Part shown: in pieces, positions 33,541 to 46,558 of the stretch
How positions within the stretch are numbered: position 1 is the stretch's first letter
Layout: each line of letters begins with the position of its first letter
Assembly (NCBI RefSeq): GCF_020520425.1
Contig: NC_079491.1
Coordinates: 21,691,449-21,755,448, forward strand
DNA length: 64,000 nt
Source of the DNA: Spinacia oleracea
Taxonomy: Eukaryota; Streptophyta; Magnoliopsida; Caryophyllales; Amaranthaceae
Reading direction: 5' to 3'
Notes under the pieces: model-generated
Told to the model about the DNA's origin: nothing
What the model saw: the letters and a program-made list of their open reading frames with translations, nothing else
Database searches by the model: none
Program-made: the position numbers and the translations under genes

Positions 33541-33885
33541 TAATAATATAACATTTTCGATAAGAATAACTATTCCATCCAAAGAGTAACTATATCATAT
33601 AAAAATTAAATATAGAACAATTATTATATTATAAAATAAACAATGTGATATAAATGCTTTAGAGGCCATATAGTAACTTTTTCTATTATATAGTTACTAT
33701 TATATATCATATTACTGAAATAAAAAAGAGTAAGTAAATCAAAAGTAAAAGTAATTAGAACTCTTGAACAGTAATTAAGAAAAACATTAATTACATGGTT
33801 AGTTGTTTTTAACTACGACATTCTAATTATTTGCATCTATTAAATAAATCACATTAAACTCAAATGTTTTTTGAACTAAAAAATA

Positions 33886-34089
33886 CTAATCGTCGCGTCC
33901 ATGTCCATTCTTTCCACAAGCATGTCCTCTCATTCCACATCCGGGTCCTCTCCTTCCTCTACCACGTCCTTGGTTTTCATTGTTGTCAGAATTTTCTTCT
34001 TCTTCTTCTTCTTCCCCTGTTGCTTTTGTTTTCCTTGCAGAAGTTATTCTTCGCACGACTTCAATTCTAGATGAATCATCTTTGTATTT
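33886..34089 (-). CDS. Orphan terminal exon with acidic run and Gly/Arg-rich Cys/His tail
   Basis: 68 codons including the stop (TAG at 33886-33888), after a TTCAG acceptor at 34090-34094. It begins KYKDDSSRIEVVRRITSARK, then has a run of seven Glu, then GRGRGRRGPGCGMRGHACGK and ends GHGRDD. Composition and splice site look real, but no partner exon was found and I do not recognise the protein. The Cys/His/Gly tail recalls C-termini of transposon-derived or RNA-binding proteins; that is speculation. Confidence 0.35.
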   Translation of the reverse strand, partial: KYKDDSSRIEVVRRITSARKTKATGEEEEEEENSDNNENQGRGRGRRGPGCGMRGHACGKNGHGRDD

Positions 34090-34731
34090 CTGAATTAATA
34101 ATATATAAACTAAGTTAATAATTTAACATTTAAGTGTGAATAGTAACTATGTAAAACATATAGTTTCTATTATGCATCATACAATAACTCTTAATGATGG
34201 TAAGATATTCACATAAATGCAGATATAGTTATTGTTATAGTCATATAGTTACTGTCATAATATATAGTCACTCTTATTACTAATAACATAGAGACAAAAA
34301 AAAAACACAAAAAGAACAAAATGATAACATAGTAACTATTAAAAACATATATTTACTATTATACATGATATAATATATTTTAATATTAATGATAGTCATA
34401 TATTAGCAGAGTTGCATATATAGTTATGATCATATAGTTAATGTGATCATAACATAGTAACTCTTATTAATTAATAATAACATAGAGGACAACAAAGAAC
34501 ATAAAAATAACATTATAATATACATAATAACTATATCAAACATATAGTACCTATATAAAACATACAAATACTGTTGAAGAAAATAAACATATGGTAACAA
34601 ATCATGATAAAATAAACATAGCACCTATTTCAAAAATATAGTAACTATATAAAACATATAGTAACTATATAAACATATAGTAACTATATAAACATATAGG
34701 GACTATTATTATAATATAGTAACTATTGTAC

Positions 34732-37542
34732 TGTAACACCCCGACCTCTAAATCACCTATTAAGGCGTACTTAGCAGCGGAATTAACCTAATTCGGTAGG
34801 GACATTACCTGCCGTAACTCCCTCTTGGGAATTACAAGGCAACCATCAATCATAAGCTATTAAACTCCAAAATTAACATAATAATCCTTTTTAATTCCTA
34901 AATAAAAGTACGTAACTTAATCAAGAATCTTTACTTAAACTTGTTACAACTTAACATTAACTTAGGTAAACATAGCTATAGTGAAGTCCTCGCCACTACT
35001 CGTTTCCGTGGTCCCCAGCAGTACCTAAAACAGAAAACAAAACGGTGAGCCGAAGACTCGGTAACGAGTTACCCTAGCATCGTAACATCATTTCAATTCA
35101 TTTTATTTAATAACACAGGGAGAATAGAATATAGTAAAACATTTAATAAATCATCATTTCAAAAGCATCATTTCGAAACATCATTTCAGTAATATCATTT
35201 CAGGAACATTATTTCAGGAACATCATTTCAGGAACATTATTTCTTTAACCTTTTTCCTTTTAACAGTATTATTCTGGTCGTCATGACTTTACAGGAAAAC
35301 ATGGTAGGACGTCTCCTACGAACAGGGGAAGCCAGTGCTTCATAACAGGGGGAGCCAGTGCTCCATATCAGGGGAAGCCAGTGCTTCTTATCAGGGGGAA
35401 TCTTGGTTCCATATCAGGGGAAGCCAGTGCTTCTTATCAGGGGGAACCTTGGTTCCATATCAGGGGAAGCCAGTGCTTCTTATCAGGGGGAACCTTGGTT
35501 CCATATCAGGGGAAGCCAGTGCTTCTTATCAGGGGGAGCCTGGGCTCCATATCAGGGGAACTTGACTAGTTCTTGCACTTTCCTTTATCATGTTTACATT
35601 TCTTTTAATGGGACATTAATCAGGAAAATCTCATTCATTCAGGATAGTTCAATAAAATCATTAAATCTCGTTATTTCATAAAATCATTTCTTTTAGGAAT
35701 AATAATTCGTTAACTCAATATTTTGCATAAAGCTGCATTATCATAAAATAATTCAATCAAATCATGCTTGTAATCCCGCAAATCATAAAATATCATTATA
35801 AAACATCAATCATTCATAACATCATTCATAAATACATTTCGAAGGGATTGCGGGTACTAGCAATAACCGTTACCTCAACCGTAGTTTTTTTTTTATACTT
35901 CCTGTCTGATGGATCGTCCTTCCTGAGCCCCGAGTCCAATTTCTTTCAAAATATCGAATTATTGAATTAGTATTAAATTGACAAATAATCTAAAATCGAT
36001 ATTTTATAAATATAAGTTTATAAATAATGAATTTATAAATAACGTATTTTAATAAAAATATAATTTCATAATTTAATGAAAATATTATTAATCGACATTT
36101 TAATCAAAAATATATATATTTCATAAATCGATTTACATTATTTAAATTTCATAAATTAACGAAAATATTATTTACATCAAAATTTCAGTCAAATTTTTTT
36201 TTTTAAAATCATCATTTAAAAATCCATTTTATTTAATTTCAATGCTTAAGTAATCATTTATTTTCATAAAACATCATCATTAGTGAGTAAAGCAACAAAA
36301 CAAACTCAATTGATATTGGGCCAAAATGAGATGTGGGCTTACTTTGAGTAATAAAAGGAACAAAATTCCAATACTGGAACTCGTTCCTTTGGGAAACAGG
36401 GGCACGAAGTAGGGGAAACAGGGGAGGGGCACGAGGGAGGAGAGGGGAAGGAAGAGGGCGGCGGCCGGTGGCCGGTGGTGCGCCGACAGGAGGGCTTCGC
36501 AGCGCAGCAGCACAGTGGTGTTGTACGTGCGGCGGTGGTTTGCGGGAGGAGGGAGGAGCTGGGCGCAGTTTTGAGAGAGGAAGGCAGGGGAGATGCGAGT
36601 GAGGAGGAGAGAGAGGTGAGGGTTGCTGGGTGGTGGTCGGCTGAAGGTGGCCGACACCTGGGTAGAACGGTGGTGCAAGAAAGCGCAAGTCAGGCGACGG
36701 TGAGGGTGGTTCACGGCGGCAGAATTAACGAAGGAGAGGGGAAAGGCGCGAGCAGAGGAGAGGAAACAGGGGAGTGCGAAGAGGGAAAAGCAAGGGAGGG
36801 GGAGGTACGGTGGCGGTCGAGTGGTGCTGAGGTGGTTGAGGAGGTGTTGATCGGTGGGGATAATGGTGGTGGCGGTGGTTTCAGTGGCAGAAGCCACTGA
36901 TGGTGGTGGTGATTCGCACAAGCAGGGAAACAAAAGGGGAATAAATTTGGTTTTTGATTTATTTGATTTTTGGTTGAGAAACAAGATGGCAATTTGTGTC
37001 TGATTATAAAACTAAGAAGAGTGAAGAAGAAGGATCACCCCTTGGGGAGCAAGTAATGAACCAAGACTGATTTGAGGGAAGGGGAGTAAAAACATACGTG
37101 GAATGGAGGAAGGAGATGAGAAATGGAATTTTTCTCTTCAAGGGCATTTTAGTAATTTTTCTTAGTTAGGCAAATTTCTGAAAATTTGGTGCTATTTTAG
37201 GAAATTAATTAGAATAGTAATGTTTAATTAAAATCAAGTTTTCAAATAATTCTTTATAAAAATATTGTTAACGGAAAATAAATTTAGTTTTCGAATAAAA
37301 TAAGAACGTTTCGAAATTATTAGGGATCCGAAAATAATTAAGATTTAAAAACTTCATTAAGCTCGTAAATGTAAAAAATAAATTATATAATCTGAAAAAT
37401 AAATCGTGTAACAATATTAAAATTCCAAACGAAATAAAGCTTCGTTAAAAAAAAAGTTTGAAATTAGGATTTAAAATGAATTTAAGCTAAATAAAAATAA
37501 TTAAGCCTAATTAACCGAGTTTTAAAAATTCGGGGTATTACA
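34732..37542 (-). mobile_element. Solo LTR of a Tekay-like Ty3/gypsy element
   Basis: 2,811 bp, TGTAACACCCCGACC...GGGGTATTACA, flanked by the perfect duplication TGTAC (34727-34731 and 37543-37547). It shares its start, several inner blocks (such as GTAGGGACATTACCTGCCGT-type sequence) and its end with the LTRs at 38738-41630, but is clearly diverged, so it is a related family. A GC-rich part (36380-36900) yields long spurious open frames on both strands. Confidence 0.9.
35316..35565. repeat. 46-bp tandem repeat in the solo LTR
   Basis: Units of the form CAGGGGGAACCTTGGTTCCA followed by TATCAGGGGAAGCCAGTGCT and TCTTAT repeat at 46 bp, about five times, with GCTTC/GGTTC variants. Three overlapping open frames here come from the repeat and are not genes. 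Confidence 0.8.
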
Positions 37543-37547
37543 TGTAC

Positions 37548-38737
37548 ACATATAGTAACCATTATAATCATATAGCCACTATCTAAGAAGCGAACAAAAA
37601 CATACTCTAAATAACATAGTACATAATGTAATCGTATAGTAACTATTATTTATCAAAAAGTCACTATAAACTGTTCATAACATAATAACTATCTTAAACA
37701 CATAGTTACTGTTTTAAACTTCTAATAACTTTCTAAAAAATATAGTAACTATTTTAAACCCATAGTTATTGTTTTAAAGTTATAGTAACTTTTGAAAAAA
37801 TATAGTTACTCTAAAAACTACTACTAACATAAACACAACGAATATTCCAGTGACTATTAAAAACACTATTTCGCAACCAGGGCCGGCTCCGACGATTTGG
37901 TGGCCCTGTGCTAAGCTTATCCGGAGTTCATATGAGGCCCTTAAAAAAATATCAATCATTTTAGAATAAAAACCATCCCTATTTCCCGGATCAAATATGT
38001 CTAGTTGTCTAAGTCTCTACTATGTAAACATTTCCAGATTGGTTCGTAGCGTTTTCTTGCCTCACATTATCATCCACATTATTCTCACCATCATTACTTT
38101 CATTTTTAAGGTCCATTTTAACAAAATTGTCATTATCAGTAGGATTATACGATCTGATTCATTATTTCATGAATTCCATCTCCACCAACATTATTCTTTT
38201 CGACTTTTCGTTTAAAAGCACATCACTAGACACTAGCATCATGTTCATCATTATATTAGCACAATTATCGATCATTTTAAGTTTCTACATTCTCCTCTAT
38301 ACCACCACTATTATTTTCATTCTCCACAGGTGGTTCGATGGTTCCCTAATTACCAAACTTATCAAGAGCTCCCCTTAGAGACAAATTTAAGTCTTCCATT
38401 CCTTTTTACCATTTATGTTTTTCAGAACCAGATTGGAGGCATAATTGATAATTCAATAAATGAAAAATTAAATACAATAAATACAATAAATACAATAACA
38501 AATACTATATTTCAACATTTGAGAAATCAAACAAGAATTTAAAATTATAGCGATAAATCATAACAAATATAGATACAACCTGGATTGATTGCTTGTCAAC
38601 CGAAGAAAGAGAAGAAATTGATTGCTTCCAAAAACTAACTGCCGACTTCCCCTTTGAATTGAAAAAAATCGAAACTGTACATTTTTTTTTGAGGACGAAA
38701 TTGTAGATCTGATACTTGAGGAAATTAAGAGACTTAA
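37548..38737. other. AT-rich DNA between the solo LTR and the Tekay element
   Basis: It continues the ATAGTAACT-type field up to about 37870. At 37878-37908 CAGGGCC pairs with GGCCCTG around a 17-base loop, resembling a transposon end (possibly hAT-like), but no matching second end was found before 38737. The rest shows no gene; plus-strand open frames at 37997-38542 are low-complexity. Confidence 0.4.
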
Positions 38738-41630
38738 TGTAACGCCCCGACCTCTAATTCAATAATTAACACATAATTAGAAGCGGAATTATCCTAATTG
38801 GTCGGGACATTACCTGCCGTAACTTCCTTTTCGGAAATTACAAGGCAAACATCAATCATAAGCCTTTAAATACTCCAAATTATATATAATAATCCTTTAT
38901 ATTACCAAAATGAAAGTACATAACTTACTAAAAGTCTTTAATTAAAACTTATTAAACTATTAGAACCGTAAACATAAACTAGGTGGATAATATTAAAGTG
39001 AAACTCCTCGCCACTACTCGTGTCCATCTTTCCCCGCAGTACCTAAAACGGAAAACAAAACGGTGAGCCGAAGACTCAGTAACGAACTATTCTAGCAGCG
39101 TAAATTCATTTCAATTCATTTTATTTAATAACACAGGGAGAATAGAAAAAGTAAAACATTTAATAAAACATCATATTCAATTCATTCATAAACTTTGCAA
39201 TTTAACATGCTAGTTGTCGGCAAGTACGAACCGTGAAGGAATTCTCCACTGGGCCTGGGCCCATAAGAGCCTGGGCTCATCGTAACATGGGGCCTGGGCC
39301 TTGAGCCTGGGCTCATAAACCATGGGAGCCTGGGCTCGTAATCCATGGGTGGACAGGTGTCCGTGGTGCATGCATGACCGATAGATAGGAAGATGGTAGT
39401 TTATATACCGCCAGACAAACCAGGTCTTTCACTTTCATTTATCATGTTGTATGTAATTTTACCAAGCCTTGGCTTGTATTTCAATTCGAAATAACATAAC
39501 TCATTTTATATCATAAAACATCATTTAGATCCTGGGATCCATAAAACATTATTTCATTCAATGCATCATATAAACATCATTTTATGAGAAAACTCAATCA
39601 AATCATATTATAAAGAATAATTCAAACAAATCATAATTCGTTCCCACAATCCATAAAACATGCCAAAACATTTAATTCATAAATCCAATCATAACGTCAT
39701 AATTTCATAAATCATATTTATAAGGGGATTGCAGGTACTAGCAATAGCCGTTACCTCACTTCCACGACTTTGCTAAGGATTTTCGTTGGTTCGTTCGTCC
39801 TGAGCTCCGAGTCCAATTTCTTTAAAAATATTAAATAATTGAATTAGTACCAAAATGATAAATAATCTAACTTAATAATTTCGAAACTTTATAATTAACC
39901 AATTTTCTAATAATAATGTTTAAAAAAAATATATATATATATAATTTCATAGTTTTAAATGAAAATATAATAAAACGCCAATTTTAGTGAAGAATATAAT
40001 TAATTGAAATTTCAATCGAAATATATATATTTTCCTTAATTAATTTACACAAAAATCTTATTTAAATTTTGTCCTTGATTAATCCATTTAGTAACTTATT
40101 TTAGTTAGATCGATAATATAATTTAAAATCAATATTTTATAAAATCATAAATTTTATAAGTAATGAATTTTATAAATAACGAGTTTTAATATAAATAACG
40201 GATTTTTAATAAAATTATACTTTCGGAATTTAACGAAAATGTTATTATTAATCGAATTTTCAGTCGAAATACATATATATTTTATAATTGATTTTCAAGT
40301 AAATAATATTAAAAATTCCGTTTTTTGTTAATTCAGACTAAGTAATTTATTTTAGTAAGATCGATATTTGATAATTAAACCTGAAAATAATAACAATTTA
40401 TTAGTAAATAATTATATCATAAAAATTATTAAAACATAAATATTGCTAAATTTAAAATCTGAAAATTCAGATTGGGTCTTACCAAAGGACCAAATGGTTA
40501 GTTGGCCCAATTTAATATGGGTTTGAGGGAGGATAAGAATCAGGTTTCAAAAAGGAAACTGATTCCCCTTTTTTTTTTGAATAGGGCACGAACAGGGGAA
40601 GGGGAACGAAGGAAGCAGAGGAGGAGGGGAGGGGATGCACGACACAGGGGAGCACGGCATAGGGAAGGAGAGGGAGGTGGCTAGCTGGGCGACGTGGTCT
40701 GACGCGACGGTGATGGTGGGCGGTGGTTCGCGGCGGTGGTGCAGCGTGCGAGAGGATGAGGGAGTGCGAAAATGAAGGGGAAGCAGGAGAGTTTGTGGGT
40801 GGCGTCGGGTGGTGCTGGGAATCGCCGGCAAGAGTGGGGGAAAGGGGTTGAGCAGGTGAGGGGATTGGGTTGGTGTGGTGGCTGCGCGCTGGTGGCGCAC
40901 CGAAGGAGAGAAAAGAGAGGGAGCAGGGGCGTGCGAAGGAGGAGAGCAGGGGAGGAGATGGGGTATGCGGTGGTCGACGGTGGGTGGTCGGGTGGTGGTC
41001 GAATGGTTGGGGTGGTGTTGATGGTTGTTGGACGGTGGTAGTAGTGGTGGTAGTCAGCCAGTGATGGTGGTTGTGGGTGGTGGTTCGAACCGAGAAGGAA
41101 AACAAGGAAGGAATGTTTTGTTTTTCTACTTAATTGATTGATTTTGGGTGAAGAACAAATTGGCAATTGTCTTGTTATAAACTGAGAAGGGTGAAGAAGA
41201 AGATTCAGCCTTTGGGGATCAAGCAATTGAACCAAGACTGAATTGAGAGGAAAAGGGGAAACAAGGAAAATGCTCCTTGTTTGTACGTGGGAAGCAAGGG
41301 AAGAGAAGAAAAATGGAATCTTGCTATTCCAAAGGCATTTTTATTTTATTAATTTTTTTTTTAAATTCACAATATTAGGTTAAAAATTCAGAAATTATTG
41401 CAACTTTCAGAAATTTATAAAAATAGAAAAGTTTAAATAAATAAATTCGTATAAAAGTGTCGTTAACGAAAAGTAAATAAATTTTCGTTCATAATTTTAT
41501 CGTTTAAAATAAATCGTAAAAAAATGATTAAAATAACGAAATTCGATTATGCGTAATTTAATTAAAACGAAATCAAGTTAATAAATATTTTTAATTTAAT
41601 AAATCGAATTTAAAATTTCGGGATATTACA
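38738..41630 (-). repeat. 3' LTR of the Tekay-like element
   Basis: 2,893 bp, TGTAACGCCCCGACC...GGGATATTACA. It contains the undisturbed form (GGTAGTTTATATACCG, about 39406-39421) of the site where CACTA broke the other LTR. A GC-rich part (40560-41070) gives spurious long open frames on both strands. Confidence 0.92.
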
Positions 41631-41805
41631 TCCTTACCCCCTTAGAAAAAGTTTCGTCCTCGAAACTGGAGCTCAGTAGAACTAGCCATTCATAGAAATC
41701 ATACAATTCATACTTATTCGTTCTATTAACTATACAAACATGACAGAATAACATTATAACATAATCATTCAAATAACATATTAAAATTCATACATCTTAT
41801 CGTTT

Positions 41806-44800
41806 CTAAACGAATAATTGGGGATATTTCGCTCTCATTTGCGCTTCGACTTCCCATGTAGCTTCAGATGTCAAGTGATTGGCCCACAAGACTTTAACCA
41901 TTGGAATTACTTTGCTTCTAAGTCGTTTCTCTCTTCGTTCTAGAACTTCAATTGGTTCCTCCTCGTAAGTCAAATCGTTTCGCAACATCAAGGGTTCATG
42001 CGTAATCACATGGCTAGGGTCAGGAACATATTTTCTTAACATCGACACGTGGAACACATTATGCACTTTTTCCAAGTCGGTTGGTAAAGCTAGTCGATAT
42101 GCTACTGCACCTACTCTTTCTAGTATCTCATATGGCCCGATGTATCTTGGGCTCAACTTTCCCGTTTGACCAAATCTCATTATTCCTTTCGTTGGCGAAA
42201 TTTTCAAGAACACGTGATCTCCAACCTCAAACTCTAGTGGTCTTCTTCGTTGGTCGGCATAACTCTTTTGCCTACTTTGTGCTGCCATCATTCTTGATTG
42301 GATTAAACGAATCTTGTCAGTAGTTTCTTGAATCAATTCTGGTCCTATAACACGTGCTTCATCGATATCACTCCAACATAATGGTGTTCGACATTTCCTT
42401 CCATAAAGTGCTTCGTAAGGTGCCATACCAATGGTGGCCTGATAACTGTTGTTGTACGAAAATTCAACCATAGGTAGAAACTTCTCCCAGGTTCCTTGAA
42501 AATCCAAAATACATGCTCTCAACATATCCTCGACAATTTGATTGGTACGTTTTGTTTGTCCATCAGTCGTTGGGTGAAATGCGGTACTGAAGTTAAGTTT
42601 CGTCCCCAGAGCTTTCTGCAATTCTTTCCAATAGGTTGATTGATACCTCGTATCACGATCAGAAACGATCGAACTAGGCACTCCATGCAACCGCACAATG
42701 GTGTTCACATATAGTTCAGCAAGTTGATCTAAACTCGAATGGTTCTTCATGGCTAAGAAATGCGCTGACTTTGTTAATCGATCAACAATGACCCAAATAG
42801 CATTCATTCCCTTGGTTGATCTTGGTAAACCTATGATAAAATCCATTGAAACTGAATCCCATTTCCATTCTGGCACATCCAGAGGTTGCAAAAAACCTGC
42901 TGGTCTTTGATGCTCGATCTTGATTCTCTGACATGTCAAACATTTAGCCACATACTCTGCCACTTCTTGCTTCATGTTGCTCCACCAATACACTTGCCTT
43001 AAATCCTTATACATCTTATTTCCTCCAGGGTGAATCGAGTATGGTGAACTATGAGCTTTTTCTAAGATTCTCTTTTTCAACTTCTCATCATTAGGCACAC
43101 ATAATCTTCCCTGAAACCTTAACGTGCCATCCTCTTGAATGACAAAACCAGGTGACTTCCCCTCCACTTCACTCCTTATTCTTTCTAATTGCAAGTCCTT
43201 ACATTGCGCTTCCTTAATCTCATCAATCAAAGTTGGCTTCATTACCAACACATTCAAGCAAGCATTTCCTTTGATAAACTCAATTTCCATCTTTTGTAGA
43301 TCATCTCGGTTGACTCGGGAGAAAGTTAGGATAGAATTTAGGTGAGACTTCCGACTTAATGCATCTGCAACAACGTTAGCCTTTCCGGGATGATATTGAA
43401 TATCAAGATCGTAATCTTTAAGAAGTTCTAACCACCTACGTTGCCTCATATTGAGTTCTTTTTGGGTGAAAATATACTTAAGACTCTTATGGTCGGTGAA
43501 AATTTGACACGATACTCCATACAAATAATGTCTCCAAATCTTAAGGGCGAAAACAACAATTGCAAGTTCGAGGTCATGGGTAGGGTAATTTTGTTCATGG
43601 ACTTTGAGTTGGCGTGAAGCATAAGCTATAACTTTTCCGTTTTGCATCAAGACACATCCTAACCCATTCTTGGAAGCATCACTATAGATTACAAATCCGT
43701 CGGTTCCAGATGGAAGGGTAAGAATAGGGGCAGTGGTGAGACGTTTCTTAAGTTCTTGAAATGCACATTCACAATCATCATTCCACACAAATTTGGTATT
43801 CTTTCTAACTAATCGGGTTATGGGTAAGGCAACCTTAGAAAAATCTTGAACGAATCTTCGATAATATCCAGCTAAACCCATAATACTCCGTACTTCGGGT
43901 ACATTAGTTGGTCTGGACCATTCCACAATTGCTTTTATTTTCTCAGGATCAACAGATACACCTTTCTCAGAGATAATATGACCTAAAAATGATATTTCCT
44001 TAAGCCATAATTCACATTTTGACAACTTAGCATAAAACTGGTTTTCAATCAACATATCTAACACTTTTCTCAGATGCTCCTCGTGCTCCTCATTACTCCT
44101 AGAATATACCAAAATATCATCAATGAAAACAACTACAAACTTATCAAGGCATGGTTTAAAAATACGGTTCATCAAATCCATAAATACAGCTGGCGCATTG
44201 GTTAACCCAAAAGGCATCACAACAAACTCATAGTGACCATATCTAGTTCTAAAGGCTGTCTTTGGAATATACTCAGGTTTAATTCGAAGTTGATGGTAAC
44301 CTGACCTCAAATCAATCTTAGAAAACACTTTTGCACCTCGAAGTTGGTCAAACAAATCATCAATACGGGGTAAAGGATACTTATTCTTAATGGTAATCTT
44401 GTTTAACTCTCGATAATCTATGCATAACCTCATAGTTCCGTCCTTTTTCTTCACAAACAAGACAGGGGCTCCCCAAGGTGAAACACTAGGTCGAATATAT
44501 CCTTTTTCAAGTAACTCATCTAATTGTTTCTTTAATTCTTGTAACTCAGCTGGTGCCATTCTATATGGTGCCTTAGAAATAGGGGTGGATCCCGGAATTA
44601 ATTCAATGCTGAAATCTAATTCTCTTGGTGGGGGAAGACTAGGTATTTCTTCTGGAAAAACATGTGGGTACTCACAAACAACATGTATGTCGGTAATGGA
44701 AGGTCCAGAGGTATTTAAGTCAATAACACTACACAGATAACCAGATAAACCACTCTCAATCATTTTACGTGCTCTCAAAGCATGGACAATTTGAATCGTT

Positions 44801-46164
44801 GGTTTTCTTACTAACTTATGGAATGAAACTCTATCTCCATCTAGCATTTTAAGGGTCACACTTTGCCTCGAACAATTAAGGTTAGCTTCATACTTAGTCA
44901 ACCAATTCATTCCCAAGATTACATCAAATTCAGATAGGTCAAAAGCTATTAAGTCTGCTCGAAACTCAACTTTCTTTATTATAATAGGGCAATCCTTATA
45001 CATGGTTCTACATTTCACAATTTCTCCACTAGGAAGGGAAACACTCATAGCATGAAAGTCACAACATGGTTTCAAATTTAAATACTTTGCAAACAATGGA
45101 GAAATAAAGGAATGTGAAGCTCCAGAATCAAAAAGAACATGAGCTGGTAAAGAATGGATAGAGAAGGTACCGGTGATAACATTATCATTCTCATCTGCCT
45201 CATCCTTTCTCATCACAAAAACTCTTCCAGCTGGCGGTGGTCGGGGTGGGTTGCGGTTTGAACCTCCTGTGTTGATGTTGATCCGACTACGATCGTTGTT
45301 AGTTAAAACTGGTCCTCTCGTGGTTGGGGTTACCTGCTTCGGACAATCTCTGATGTAATGATCATGGCTCCCACATCGAAAACAAGTGTTCGATCCTACA
45401 CGGCATTCACTCTCGATGTGGCCTCTTCTCCCGAATTTGGCACATTCTTGCGCCCTATTATTCTGGTTTCCACGATAACCTTGTCCTTTGTTTCCAACAT
45501 CGTTCCTCCTTTGGTTTCCCTGATAGCCTTGGTTAGGCTTCTTTGCTCCTCCTTGACTCTGGTTTTCATTTCTTCTTTTATACCCAACATTCTTCGCTTC
45601 TCGAAGCAGTACCACTCTCTCTACATTAGCTGCAATATCAACCATATCCTGGTATGAAGTAAACCTCTTAGTGGACAACCTATCCTGGTACTTAAGGTGC
45701 AAACTTTGCTCGAAACGGTTCATCCTGGACTGCTCTGTCGACACCAAGTCTGGTGCAAACCTTGACAACTCCATAAACTTATTTGCATATTCCAACACGC
45801 TCATTGTTCCTTGTTGCAAGTGTAGAAATTCATCTTCTTTTTGTTTCCTCAAGGATGGTGGATAAAACTTGTCTCTCATTAACTTTTGTAGCTCATTCCA
45901 ACCAAATCCAGACCCATTCTTTCGTTCCTTGTTAACTTTCCACCATAATCCTGCTTGACCCGTCAAGTAGAACACTGCGAAATCAACTCTCCATTTCTCA
46001 GGGCATTGCAGGGTTTCAAACAACTGATCAATGCGACCTATCCAATCCTCGAACTCAACTGGATCGGGCTTGCCATCATAGGACGGTGGGTTGAGTGACG
46101 AAAAGTTCTTGAACATCGTTGCGCTCTCGTTCCCACTAACATCTTTCTTTTTTCCGAGAATCAT
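41806..46164 (-). CDS. Tekay-like gag-pol polyprotein
   Basis: 1,452 codons open. By plus-strand position: retrotransposon gag (about 45600-46110); CCHC knuckle [14 protein letters not shown] (near 45345-45385); protease [12 protein letters not shown] (near 45100-45140); reverse transcriptase FIDDILVYS (near 44100-44130); RNase H (about 43300-43680); integrase with HHCC finger (HPGGNK, near 43020) and core (SMDFIIG near 42850); C-terminal GPY/F region with [20 protein letters not shown] and a chromodomain-like end (41809-41960). The upstream gag part lies in another frame (46136-46330), so the first ATG of this frame is probably not the natural start. Confidence 0.9.
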   Translation of the reverse strand: MILGKKKDVSGNESATMFKNFSSLNPPSYDGKPDPVEFEDWIGRIDQLFETLQCPEKWRVDFAVFYLTGQAGLWWKVNKERKNGSGFGWNELQKLMRDKFYPPSLRKQKEDEFLHLQQGTMSVLEYANKFMELSRFAPDLVSTEQSRMNRFEQSLHLKYQDRLSTKRFTSYQDMVDIAANVERVVLLREAKNVGYKRRNENQSQGGAKKPNQGYQGNQRRNDVGNKGQGYRGNQNNRAQECAKFGRRGHIESECRVGSNTCFRCGSHDHYIRDCPKQVTPTTRGPVLTNNDRSRININTGGSNRNPPRPPPAGRVFVMRKDEADENDNVITGTFSIHSLPAHVLFDSGASHSFISPLFAKYLNLKPCCDFHAMSVSLPSGEIVKCRTMYKDCPIIIKKVEFRADLIAFDLSEFDVILGMNWLTKYEANLNCSRQSVTLKMLDGDRVSFHKLVRKPTIQIVHALRARKMIESGLSGYLCSVIDLNTSGPSITDIHVVCEYPHVFPEEIPSLPPPRELDFSIELIPGSTPISKAPYRMAPAELQELKKQLDELLEKGYIRPSVSPWGAPVLFVKKKDGTMRLCIDYRELNKITIKNKYPLPRIDDLFDQLRGAKVFSKIDLRSGYHQLRIKPEYIPKTAFRTRYGHYEFVVMPFGLTNAPAVFMDLMNRIFKPCLDKFVVVFIDDILVYSRSNEEHEEHLRKVLDMLIENQFYAKLSKCELWLKEISFLGHIISEKGVSVDPEKIKAIVEWSRPTNVPEVRSIMGLAGYYRRFVQDFSKVALPITRLVRKNTKFVWNDDCECAFQELKKRLTTAPILTLPSGTDGFVIYSDASKNGLGCVLMQNGKVIAYASRQLKVHEQNYPTHDLELAIVVFALKIWRHYLYGVSCQIFTDHKSLKYIFTQKELNMRQRRWLELLKDYDLDIQYHPGKANVVADALSRKSHLNSILTFSRVNRDDLQKMEIEFIKGNACLNVLVMKPTLIDEIKEAQCKDLQLERIRSEVEGKSPGFVIQEDGTLRFQGRLCVPNDEKLKKRILEKAHSSPYSIHPGGNKMYKDLRQVYWWSNMKQEVAEYVAKCLTCQRIKIEHQRPAGFLQPLDVPEWKWDSVSMDFIIGLPRSTKGMNAIWVIVDRLTKSAHFLAMKNHSSLDQLAELYVNTIVRLHGVPSSIVSDRDTRYQSTYWKELQKALGTKLNFSTAFHPTTDGQTKRTNQIVEDMLRACILDFQGTWEKFLPMVEFSYNNSYQATIGMAPYEALYGRKCRTPLCWSDIDEARVIGPELIQETTDKIRLIQSRMMAAQSRQKSYADQRRRPLEFEVGDHVFLKISPTKGIMRFGQTGKLSPRYIGPYEILERVGAVAYRLALPTDLEKVHNVFHVSMLRKYVPDPSHVITHEPLMLRNDLTYEEEPIEVLERREKRLRSKVIPMVKVLWANHLTSEATWEVEAQMRAKYPQLFV

Positions 46165-46330
46165 GGACTAATTCGGCCAACATTGCACTCACATTTTCCA
46201 ATCGTTCCATCCTTTCCTCATGGCCATTAACATGGACATACTCCTCGTGAGTAATGTCGTTATCATCGTGAACATGATGCTCGTTGCGAGCTCCGTTGGT
46301 AACATCGTTGATAGCATCAATGGTCGACAT
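46136..46330 (-). pseudogene. N-terminal gag segment shifted out of frame from gag-pol
   Basis: It begins MSTIDAINDVTNGARNEHHV and ends ...HDSRKKERC at a stop just inside the main frame. The two frames meet at a run of six T (46148-46153, A on the coding strand). One extra base in that run explains the break. It could be a true mutation of this copy or a base-calling error in a homopolymer. The position fits the natural gag start, 213 nt after the PBS. Confidence 0.65.
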
Positions 46331-46543
46331 TCTGCATTACATATCTTATCAGATTGAAGCAAAATAATAATATAAAATAAACCCTTTGATCCCGTTCCTA
46401 CACTCACACTCATATTCATTTTAACTTAGCAAGATTTTAGAACATTCTTTTTAACTCATTCCTTAAAATTCTTTACTTAAAGCCTAATGAATTCTATTCG
46501 TGCGAAAACCCGTAAGGTTTAGCACTTATGGTCCAGAACCTTT

Positions 46544-46555
46544 GCTCTGATACCA
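46544..46555 (-). other. Primer-binding site of the Tekay-like element
   Basis: TGGTATCAGAGC on the minus strand, complementary to the 3' end of plant initiator tRNA-Met, three bases inside the LTR end at 46559. Confidence 0.9.
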
Positions 46556-46558
46556 AAC

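Larger units (their letters stand above)
31638..34726. other. AT-rich region with a scattered ATAGTAACT-like motif
   Basis: From about 32760 on, ATAGTAACT, ATAGTTACT and close variants recur dozens of times in both orientations at irregular spacing. The pattern stops at the solo LTR and resumes at 37548-37870, so the LTR was inserted into it. Two exon-like patches lie on the plus strand: about 32263-32352 (GVPQYDVRSQLIRNC...) and about 32455-32562 (GEAIRAYNALFSRLM...). Both have acceptor-like left borders, but I recognise neither protein. A near-perfect hairpin GGTCCACGCTA/TAGTGTGGACC lies at 32660-32685. Confidence 0.5.

Noticed and set aside
36254..36984. 144- and 234-codon Pro/Ser-rich frames and the 141-codon plus-strand frame
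   Set aside because: GC-rich LTR segment without stops by composition; similar frames appear in the related LTR at 40512-41235.
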